Assembly (NCBI RefSeq): GCF_030814655.1
Contig: NZ_JAUSVK010000001.1
Coordinates: 689,043 to 753,042 of the forward strand
Length of the DNA stretch: 64,000 bases
Source: Labrys monachus
GTDB taxonomy: Bacteria; Pseudomonadota; Alphaproteobacteria; Rhizobiales; Labraceae
Direction: 5' to 3'
A model generated the notes under the pieces. The model was not told where the DNA came from. It saw nothing but the letters and a program-made list of their open reading frames with translations, and made no database searches. Positions 57,279 to 64,000 of this stretch are shown piece by piece; within the stretch, counting starts at the first letter, position 1, and each line of letters opens with the position of its first letter. The position numbers were made by a program, and so were the translations under genes.

Positions 57279-59990
57279 ATGGAATACGCCAAACCCGAAT
57301 TGCTATCGTCCAAGATACTGCTCCCGACGCCGGCAGCATGGGAAATCAAGCGCCCCCGCCTGATGGAAAAGCTCCCCGTCGTGAGGCGCTCCCAGGTCAC
57401 GGTCCTCAAGGCGGGCGCTGGCTTCGGCAAGACTTCCCTGGCCAGCGCATGGGCGTCGCAATTGCGGCTGGACGGCAACGCCGTCGCTTGGATTTCCCTG
57501 GATCGAGAGGACGACGAGCCGACGGCGTTCTTTTTTTATCTGGCGCACGCCCTCAAGGAATGTGACAGCACGATCACCGCGGCATCAGTGAGCTTGTTTG
57601 ACCATAAGCCCCTCGTGGCGGTTACATCCGCTGTCTCGGCGCTGATCGACGACATAAGGGGATTCAGGAAAGAAATTTACGCGTTTATCGATGACTTCCA
57701 TTGTATTCTCGATGCGGAAATATTGGACGGTATCGACCTATTGTTGAAATACGCCCCGCGCAATTTTCATGTGATACTGACTACGCGGCTTGATCCCGGC
57801 CTTCCACTTGCGCGCCTTCGGTCACAGAATCGGCTGGTCGAGATCGATGCGTCGTCCCTTGCGTTCGATTTGAACGAGATCGGTGCCTTCCTGAAGCAGG
57901 AGCAGCTTGGCGATCTGAGTGTTTCGGCCCTCAGCCTCCTCCATCGCCGCACGGAAGGATGGCCGGCCCTTCTTCGGATCTTGTCTGTGACCTCGTCGCA
58001 GTCCGGCGAGACGTTCTCGAGCTACATTGAGCGGCTGACCGGGGACCTGAAGCCGGTAACCGAGTTCTTCGCGGATCTTCTCGACGGACTGGCGCCTGCG
58101 CTCCTCGAGTTCATGATGCGCATTTCGGTGCTTCGACGGTTCAGCGAAGCCCTCTGCGCGTCGGTCACGAACGATGTCGCCAGCATCCGGCATCTGGCCT
58201 CGCTGGCAACACGGCATGTCCTGCTGATACCCCTGGATCAGGAGGGGACGTGGTACAGATTCCATCCCCTGCTGGCGGAGCATCTCTCGCGGGAGTTGCA
58301 GGCCCGGAGCGCCGGTGCAATCCCGGAGCTGCATCGGCGTGCTGCGGACTGGCTCGCCAGGAACGAGCTTTGGACCGAGGCAATCCATCACGCGATTGCA
58401 GCCGGCGATATGAACCGGGCAGCCGAATGGATCGCCGGCTGCGTCATGTCGCTGATCAAATCGGGTGACCTGATCACACTTCTCAGTTGGCAGAGGCTCT
58501 TTCCCCGAGCCCTCATGCGGGCGCACACGCGTGCGAAGCTGTCGATCGCTTGGGGATTGGCGATTGCCATACGCTATGACGAGGCGCTCGATTTGGTCGA
58601 AGAAACCGAGCAGGAAATAAGACGCGACTGTGTTGATGGCGCCGAAGCGTTCTTGACGGAATGTGAGGCCATCCGGGCCGTGGTGCTCACATTCAGATTC
58701 GACATCGAAACGGCCAAGGTGACGGCCGAGCACACCGTATCCACGGCAACGGAGCCATGGACCTTCAACACAGCGTCAAACATGCTTCGGCTTTGCCATT
58801 GGAGAAACGGCGATCTTGCTGCCTTCTACGCGACTCCATGGATGCCTCTCTCGATCGAGGAGGAGCCGCGCTATATTTGGACGGCGGTGTTCAAACTCTG
58901 TCTTCAGGCCGGCGTCGAATTTGAACAGCTTCACGCCGGCCTCTCGAGGCGGTACAGCGAAGACGCGTATGCCAAGGCGAGAAAAAGTGCCGGAATCAAT
59001 TCGATGCCTGCCGCTCTGGCCGCGGCTCTGCTTGCTCGCATCCATTACGAACAAAGTCGCGTCGACGAGGCTGAGCAATTGCTGCTTCGCCATTTGACGC
59101 TGATAAATGCCACGGCCACCAGTGAGTACGCACTGAACGCCTATTTAACTCTGACAAGAATCTCCATTTTGCGCCAGGACTTCGCGAGTGCGCACCAATT
59201 TTTGGAATCCGCAGAGCACCTGGCGCACGGCCGGGAATGGCGGCGAATGATCGCGGCCGTTGTTTTGGAGCGATTACGCCTCTACTTGCTGGAGGGCCGC
59301 AAGCTCGAGGCGGATGCGACTCTCGTGCGCCTTGACCAAATGGCGGCTGCATTTTCCGCGGCGCCCCGCAAAGCCGATCTCCTGATACCTGTCTACGCCA
59401 AGGTGGCGCGGGCCTCGGTGGAACTCGGCGCCGGCCATTTTTTGCAGGCAGTCGATATTTTCGGCCGGGCCGCCGAGGATTTGGCAACTTATCATAATAA
59501 ATACTTGCGTATGTGGCTGGAGTTTCAGCTTTCGAGCGCGATGTATCTGGCCGGGAGAAGAGAGGAGGCGGAGCATGTTTTTAACGTCGCGCTCAGGAAG
59601 GCAGCCGGAGCGGGATTTACCCAGATTGTATTGGACCAAGGCCCCATAGGCGAAATATTGATACGAAGCATAAAGCTTGATCAGTCAAATATCGCCGCCG
59701 AAAACGAGCAGTTTATTCGTTTTTGCGAGAGGACGATCGATTTTGGGGAGCAGCTTCGACTGCGGAGCGGCGCCGCTATCACCGACGGTGTTCCGAACAT
59801 GCTCAGCCCGCGGGAGCATGGCATCCTGCAGCGCGTCAGTCACGGTCAATCCAACAAGGAAATTGCCAGAGAATTGGGAATTGCGGCCGAGACCGTTAAG
59901 TCGCATATCAAGAATATCTTTGTGAAGCTTGGTGTCGGCCGCCGCAATCACGCGGTCAGACGCGGCGTCGAGTTGGGGCTTTTGAAGTAA
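57279..59990 (+). CDS. MalT-like ATP-dependent LuxR-family regulator (LAL/STAND)
   Basis: A 903-residue regulator. The N terminus has a P-loop AGAGFGKTS (45-53) and a STAND-type NTPase domain (FIDDFHCILDAEILDGIDLL, FHVILTTRLDPGLPLARLR, TEGWPALLRIL). A middle of about 400 residues holds TPR-like helices. The C-terminal 65 residues are a LuxR helix-turn-helix (LSPREHGILQRVSHGQSNKE, ETVKSHIKNIFVKLGVGRR). Such proteins bind ATP and an inducer, oligomerise and activate nearby genes. I chose the ATG at 57279 for the MalT-like start; the frame is open 45 codons earlier. It lies upstream of poxB and cioAB on the same strand and is a likely activator of them. Confidence 0.88.
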   Translation: MEYAKPELLSSKILLPTPAAWEIKRPRLMEKLPVVRRSQVTVLKAGAGFGKTSLASAWASQLRLDGNAVAWISLDREDDEPTAFFFYLAHALKECDSTITAASVSLFDHKPLVAVTSAVSALIDDIRGFRKEIYAFIDDFHCILDAEILDGIDLLLKYAPRNFHVILTTRLDPGLPLARLRSQNRLVEIDASSLAFDLNEIGAFLKQEQLGDLSVSALSLLHRRTEGWPALLRILSVTSSQSGETFSSYIERLTGDLKPVTEFFADLLDGLAPALLEFMMRISVLRRFSEALCASVTNDVASIRHLASLATRHVLLIPLDQEGTWYRFHPLLAEHLSRELQARSAGAIPELHRRAADWLARNELWTEAIHHAIAAGDMNRAAEWIAGCVMSLIKSGDLITLLSWQRLFPRALMRAHTRAKLSIAWGLAIAIRYDEALDLVEETEQEIRRDCVDGAEAFLTECEAIRAVVLTFRFDIETAKVTAEHTVSTATEPWTFNTASNMLRLCHWRNGDLAAFYATPWMPLSIEEEPRYIWTAVFKLCLQAGVEFEQLHAGLSRRYSEDAYAKARKSAGINSMPAALAAALLARIHYEQSRVDEAEQLLLRHLTLINATATSEYALNAYLTLTRISILRQDFASAHQFLESAEHLAHGREWRRMIAAVVLERLRLYLLEGRKLEADATLVRLDQMAAAFSAAPRKADLLIPVYAKVARASVELGAGHFLQAVDIFGRAAEDLATYHNKYLRMWLEFQLSSAMYLAGRREEAEHVFNVALRKAAGAGFTQIVLDQGPIGEILIRSIKLDQSNIAAENEQFIRFCERTIDFGEQLRLRSGAAITDGVPNMLSPREHGILQRVSHGQSNKEIARELGIAAETVKSHIKNIFVKLGVGRRNHAVRRGVELGLLK

Positions 59991-60606
59991 GGTTCCGTAC
60001 GTCTTGCGGTGCGGAGCCTTCGAAGGACCGGGGCGCTTCCGAAACTCTCGAAGCTGCGATGACGGTCGTCACGAGCGTGCGGAGACCGACGGGGACGATC
60101 ACCGTACTATGGCTATCGTCCGGACAGTTCGACGCGCGGCGGGACATTTCCTGGTTGGGAGGTCTCGAGGCGTGGATTCCTGATGCGCTCCGGTCGATGT
60201 CGGATGCCACGGTTCACCAGACGATGCCGATTGTCCTCAGGGAGTGTCCTGCTTTCCCGCAAGCCTGGATGGAACGCGGGGAGCAAAGGGTTCAAGCTCT
60301 CGAAGTTGCCATGCTCGAGCGGCTGTGCCAGCAAATAGTCATCATCCACGCTGCTCTCGTCGTTCTTGCGGCGTCGTGGAGATGCCCCTCCACAACGCGG
60401 CCGCCATGCTTCGCCTGCTGGCCGCCGCGGAGGTATTTGGACGGGGGCAGCGAGGCGGGCGTCCCCCGATTTAGGGTGTCCGATCCCCACTTCAGGGGAT
60501 GCCGCGCCCCAGATCCGTTCCTTAACACTTCGGTGGCTTGGGCGGTCGAGACGTCGTCTGCGATGTCCGGCCGCGTTCGTAGGCCGTTTCCGAGGAGATC
60601 AGAGCT
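59991..60606. other. Long intergenic region upstream of poxB
   Basis: About 615 bases with no gene I can support on either strand; the open frames found are low-complexity or contain no family motif. It probably contains the regulatory sites for poxB and the operon. Confidence 0.4.
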
Positions 60607-62337
60607 GTGAGGAACTCAAAAGTTGCCGATCTTGTCACTGAAATTCTGTACTCGGTCGGCGTCCGCCGCATATACGGTATTGTCGGCGACAGCCTGAACG
60701 GGATTACCGACTCCCTTCGAAGGCGCGGCGACATCGACTGGATTCACACCCGTCATGAAGAGACGGCCGCCTTCGCCGCCGGGGCTGAAGCCCATTTGAC
60801 CGGCAATCTGGCCGTTTGTGCCGGCAGCTGCGGACCAGGAAACCTGCATCTCATAAATGGGCTCTTCGATGCGCATCGCTCGCGAGTGCCGGTCCTCGCG
60901 ATCGCCGCTCATATTCCCAGTGCCGAGATCGGGCGCGGTTTTTTTCAGGAAACCCACCCGGAGACGTTGTTTCGCGAGTGCAGCCATTATTGCGAGCTTG
61001 TCTCAAACCCGGCGCAGCTTCCCGGCGTCCTGGAGAGCGCCATCCGCGCAGCTCTCGGACAGCGCGGTGTTGCCGTCGTGGTCATCCCCGGGGACATCGC
61101 CCTGAAGGAGGTTTCGGCGCCGATCTCGTCGGCGGCGGCAATTGCACTCTCCCAGCCCGTCGTGACACCCGACGACACCGATCTCGAAGATCTGGCGGTG
61201 CGCTTGAACCGCAGCAAACGGACGACGCTTCTGTGCGGGCGCGGCTGTGCCGGGGCCCATGATGCGTTGCTGGCGCTGGCGGACAGGCTCAAATCTCCCA
61301 TCGTCCACGCATTCGGTGGCAAGGAGCATGTCGAATATGACAATCCCTTCGATGTGGGCATGACCGGGTTGATCGGGTTCAGTTCCGGCTATCACGCCAT
61401 GCTGGATTGTGACCTTCTCCTGATGCTCGGGACGGATTTTCCGTATCGGCAATTCTATCCAACCGACGCCAAGATCGTGCAGATCGACCTGCGCCCTGAA
61501 AACCTTGGCCGACGGACACATCTTGATCTTGGGCTGGTCGGCGATGTCGGCGCCACCATCTCCGCCCTGCTGCCGAAGTTGGAAGTCAAGCAGGATCGAT
61601 CCCATCTGGATGATAGCCTTGCCAATTATCGCAAGGCGCGTGCCGGATTGGACGAACTCGCGACGGGAAAGCCGGGACGAAAGCCCATTCATCCGCAATA
61701 TCTGGCCAGATTGCTCAGTGAACAGGCCAGTGACGACGCCGTGTTCACGTTCGATGTCGGCACGCCCTCGATCTGGGCGGCGCGCTATCTGAAGATGAAT
61801 GGTCGCCGCCGGCTCATCGGGTCGTTGACACACGGCTCGATGGCCAATGCCATGCCGCAGGCCATTGGCGCCCAAGCCGCCTATCCGGGCCGCCAGGTCG
61901 TCAGCCTGTCGGGCGACGGCGGCTTCGCGATGTTAATGGGGGATTTCTTGACGCTCGTGCAGCAGAAGCTGCCGATCAAGGTCGTGGTCTTCAACAATTC
62001 CACGCTCGGGTTCGTGGCATTGGAAATGAAGGCCACCGGCTTCCTCGAGACCGGAACCTCGCTGACCAATCCGGATTTTGCCGCAATGGCGCGGGCTGTC
62101 GGCATTCACGCCATTCGGGTCGAGGATCCTGCGGAGTTGGACGCTGCCATTCGAGACGTGCTGGCGCATGACGGGCCGGCTCTCCTCGATGTCGTCACCA
62201 ATGCGCAAGAGCTTGCCATGCCTCCGAGCATCGACCTGGAGCAGGTGAAAGGCTTCGGCCTATGGGCGCTCAGGGCCGTTATCAACGGGCGGGGCGACGA
62301 GTTGCTCGATCTCGCGCGGACCAATCTTCTGCGCTGA
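60607..62337 (+). CDS. poxB: Pyruvate:quinone oxidoreductase (pyruvate oxidase PoxB-like)
   Basis: ThDP- and FAD-dependent peripheral membrane enzyme, 576 residues, converting pyruvate to acetate and CO2 and passing electrons to ubiquinone. The N-terminal domain carries [18 protein letters not shown] (conserved Glu) and [20 protein letters not shown]. The ThDP site is [16 protein letters not shown] followed by [10 protein letters not shown]. It ends at DLARTNLLR, near where the E. coli lipid-binding tail begins. Start GTG, with AGGAG about 10 bases upstream. It precedes cioAB by 87 bases. Other members of the fold (acetolactate synthase) are less like it. Confidence 0.86.
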   Translation: MRNSKVADLVTEILYSVGVRRIYGIVGDSLNGITDSLRRRGDIDWIHTRHEETAAFAAGAEAHLTGNLAVCAGSCGPGNLHLINGLFDAHRSRVPVLAIAAHIPSAEIGRGFFQETHPETLFRECSHYCELVSNPAQLPGVLESAIRAALGQRGVAVVVIPGDIALKEVSAPISSAAAIALSQPVVTPDDTDLEDLAVRLNRSKRTTLLCGRGCAGAHDALLALADRLKSPIVHAFGGKEHVEYDNPFDVGMTGLIGFSSGYHAMLDCDLLLMLGTDFPYRQFYPTDAKIVQIDLRPENLGRRTHLDLGLVGDVGATISALLPKLEVKQDRSHLDDSLANYRKARAGLDELATGKPGRKPIHPQYLARLLSEQASDDAVFTFDVGTPSIWAARYLKMNGRRRLIGSLTHGSMANAMPQAIGAQAAYPGRQVVSLSGDGGFAMLMGDFLTLVQQKLPIKVVVFNNSTLGFVALEMKATGFLETGTSLTNPDFAAMARAVGIHAIRVEDPAELDAAIRDVLAHDGPALLDVVTNAQELAMPPSIDLEQVKGFGLWALRAVINGRGDELLDLARTNLLR

Positions 62338-62424
62338 GCCGCCGGGCGGATTTGAGCGGGCGCCGAAGTCAGCGCCACTCGTCCATCATTCCGAATTTTG
62401 GCGTCATCTGCTCGGAGCCAGGTC

Positions 62425-63846
62425 ATGGACATGCCCGCGCTGTTGCTCTCGCGTATCCAGTTTGCATTTACCGTCTCATTCCACATTATTTTCCCGGCCT
62501 TCACTGTCGGTCTGGCCGCATGGCTTGCGTTCCTGGAGGCTCTATCCCTTGCGACCGGCCGGCCGGTGTATCGGCGGCTTTTCGATTTCTGGCTCGGCAT
62601 CTTCGGCGTCGCCTTTGGCCTGGGTGTCGTCTCGGGCATTGTCATGAGCTTCGAGTTCGGTACGAACTGGAGCGAACTGGCGCGTCGCACCGGTCCGATC
62701 CAGGGGCCCTTGCTCGGCTATGAAACCTTCACGGCGTTCGCCTTGGAGGCAGCCTTCTTCGGCGTCCTGATCTTCGGCCGAAAGCGGGTGCCCCGATGGT
62801 TCTATCTGGTGGCCTGCATCCTGGTCGCCGCCGGGACGAGCCTGTCGGCCTTCTGGATCATGGTCAACAACAGCTGGATGCAGTGGCCCGTCGGCTTCAC
62901 GCTAAGGCAGGACGGCGTTTTCGTACCGACGGATTGGTTCGCCATCATCTTCGATCCGGTCGTCTGGGTGCGCTTCCCGCATATGTTCCTGGCGGCCTAT
63001 GTCACCACGGCCTTCTGCGTGGCGGCGACAGGGGCATGGCATCTGTTGCGTGACAGCTTCAAGTCTGATGCTCGAACGATGCTCCATATGGGCCTGGGAC
63101 TTGCCGCTGTGCTGATTCCGCTTCAGCTGCTCTTTGGGCATCTGGTCGGCGATTACACCCACGACAAGCAGCCGGCAAAGTTTGCCGCCATCGAGGCCCG
63201 TTGGCATGACGAGCAGCCGGCGTCCGAAGTGCTGATGGCCTGGCCCGATCCGGGGCATGAACGCAATCTCTATGAGATCAGCATTCCCTATCTGGGCAGC
63301 CTCATCGCTTCCATGCGCTTCGATAGCAAGGAGGTGGGACTGGCGACCTTTCCTCCTTCCGACCGGCCACCGGTGCTGATCCCGTTCTTTGCCTTTCGCA
63401 TCATGGTCGGCTGCGGCCTCCTCATGCTCGCTTTGGCATGGTTCGGCACCTATCTTGTCGTGACCGGCCGCCTCGAGCGCATGCGCTGGTTCCTGTGGGC
63501 GACCTTCTGCTCGTTCCCTCTGGGCTTCATCGCCACCTTGACCGGTTGGTTTACGGCGGAGGTCGGGCGCCAGCCCTGGACCGTCTATGGGCAGCTTCGC
63601 ACAGCCGATGCGGCAACGCCGTTCCTGACCTCGCCGCAAGTGGCGACAAGCCTTGTGATTTTCGCCGCTGTCTACGCGCTGATTTTTCTGTTTGGCGCGA
63701 TCTACATCTATCAGCTGCTGCGGCGCGGGCCGGTCGTTCTGCCGGCCTTCGAAAGCGCGGCGACCAATCCCAAACGACCGCTTTCAATGTCGGGCGGCAG
63801 CCCCGGTGTGCCCGCACCGACTCCGGCTTCGGAGATCAGCGAATGA
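62425..63846 (+). CDS. cioA: Cytochrome bd-type (cyanide-insensitive) ubiquinol oxidase subunit I
   Basis: A 473-residue membrane protein with about nine spans that oxidises ubiquinol and holds haems b558, b595 and d. The haem-ligand histidine is at residue 20 (FTVSFHIIFPAF). QPAKFAAIEARWHDEQPASE is the quinol-binding loop start, and GWFTAEVGRQPWTVYGQLRT is the GRQPW block. The periplasmic Q-loop is short, which marks the CIO branch. The ATG at 62425 is preferred; another at 62431. Its stop overlaps the cioB start (ATGA). Confidence 0.93.
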   Translation: MDMPALLLSRIQFAFTVSFHIIFPAFTVGLAAWLAFLEALSLATGRPVYRRLFDFWLGIFGVAFGLGVVSGIVMSFEFGTNWSELARRTGPIQGPLLGYETFTAFALEAAFFGVLIFGRKRVPRWFYLVACILVAAGTSLSAFWIMVNNSWMQWPVGFTLRQDGVFVPTDWFAIIFDPVVWVRFPHMFLAAYVTTAFCVAATGAWHLLRDSFKSDARTMLHMGLGLAAVLIPLQLLFGHLVGDYTHDKQPAKFAAIEARWHDEQPASEVLMAWPDPGHERNLYEISIPYLGSLIASMRFDSKEVGLATFPPSDRPPVLIPFFAFRIMVGCGLLMLALAWFGTYLVVTGRLERMRWFLWATFCSFPLGFIATLTGWFTAEVGRQPWTVYGQLRTADAATPFLTSPQVATSLVIFAAVYALIFLFGAIYIYQLLRRGPVVLPAFESAATNPKRPLSMSGGSPGVPAPTPASEISE

Positions 63847-64000
63847 TCACCTTCTGGACCGTCGTGCTCGGCCTCGCCATTCTGCTTTATGTGATCCTCG
63901 ACGGCTTCGATCTCGGCGTCGGCATGCTGTTCGCCTTCGCACCGGATGAGACGGCGCGGCGCCATATGCTGGCTGCGATCTCGCCGGTTTGGGATGGCAA
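63843..64000 (+). CDS. cioB: Cytochrome bd-type ubiquinol oxidase subunit II (partial)
   Basis: The first 52 codons are present and the gene runs off the window. It begins MITFWTVVLGLAILLYVILD, then GFDLGVGMLFAFAPDETARR and MLAAISPVWDG, the typical start of CydB/CioB. Its ATG overlaps the cioA stop by four bases, so it is translated with cioA. Confidence 0.93.
   Translation, partial: MITFWTVVLGLAILLYVILDGFDLGVGMLFAFAPDETARRHMLAAISPVWDG

Noticed and set aside
57279-59990. Quorum-sensing LuxR receptor
   Set aside because: There is no autoinducer-binding domain; the large P-loop ATPase and TPR-like middle place it with MalT.
60059-60610. 183-aa plus-strand frame between the MalT-like regulator and poxB
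   Set aside because: No motif, changing composition, no ribosome-binding site; overlaps an equally long minus-strand frame.
54784-64000. A second copy of the tRNA 3' end as attR of the island
   Set aside because: No match to the last 20 bases of the tRNA was seen by eye within the window; it may lie beyond the edge.

Overview
The window is high-GC chromosomal DNA of an alphaproteobacterium, almost certainly of the Hyphomicrobiales (Rhizobiales), possibly from the Labrys/Xanthobacteraceae neighbourhood. The order is supported by the purA and rpoH pairing, a DUF1013/TrcR gene, DUF1192 and DUF465 proteins, a cysteine-free L31 protein, a CtrA-type box, zapA and DUF4164 beside a tkt-gap-pgk-fba block, and a 6S RNA candidate next to the 5-formyl-THF cyclo-ligase gene. 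The genus is a guess.

Layout. 1-4.5 kb: DUF883 protein, heat-shock sigma factor rpoH, a membrane-anchored conserved protein and purA. 4.7-9.7 kb: a four-gene ABC importer and a convergent creatininase-family gene. 9.9-15.5 kb: two DUF465 genes, a LysR regulator, a DMT transporter, TrcR, an exported protein and DUF1192. 15.5-22.1 kb: a possible CtrA-controlled short transcript, rpmE, mgtE, an ABC exporter and ftsH. 22.4-36.1 kb: tilS and cpoB on the minus strand, then ybgC-tolQRAB and pal on the plus strand. A BASS-type transporter and a complete sulfate importer (sbp-cysTWA) lie between tolB and pal. 36.5-42.1 kb: ruvAB, a PEP-mutase-family gene, ruvC, yebC, a metallophosphoesterase and the cyclo-ligase, with the 6S RNA candidate upstream. 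42.4-45 kb: a divergent S1/P1-type nuclease and lectin-tailed DUF2235 hydrolase across an AT-rich spacer. 45.1-54.6 kb: zapA, DUF4164, the central carbon genes tkt-gap-pgk-fba, a ThiE-like protein, a Sel1-repeat protein and an inositol-monophosphatase-family enzyme. 54.7-64 kb: tRNA-Met, then accessory DNA containing an integrase remnant split by an IS630-type element, a gene broken by an amber codon, a MalT-like regulator, poxB and cioA with partial cioB.

The strongest structural observations are these. (1) In the IS630 insertion next to tRNA-Met, removing the element and one TA copy restores in frame the first 30 or so codons of a P4-type integrase. The element boundaries are therefore exact and an old island border is visible. 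(2) The ybgC-tol-pal block appears inverted in place between ruvCAB and cpoB-tilS-ftsH. The pal/ruvB breakpoint carries near-identical duplications of both gene ends around a 341-bp palindromic element. (3) The divergent nuclease/phospholipase-like pair carries matching 13-bp inverted repeats beside both starts and sits between 6S RNA and zapA. (4) poxB and cioAB form a plausible pyruvate-to-oxygen electron route next to a large ATP-binding LuxR regulator.

No CRISPR array, rRNA or complete prophage was seen. All calls are from reading the sequence; nothing was searched against a database.
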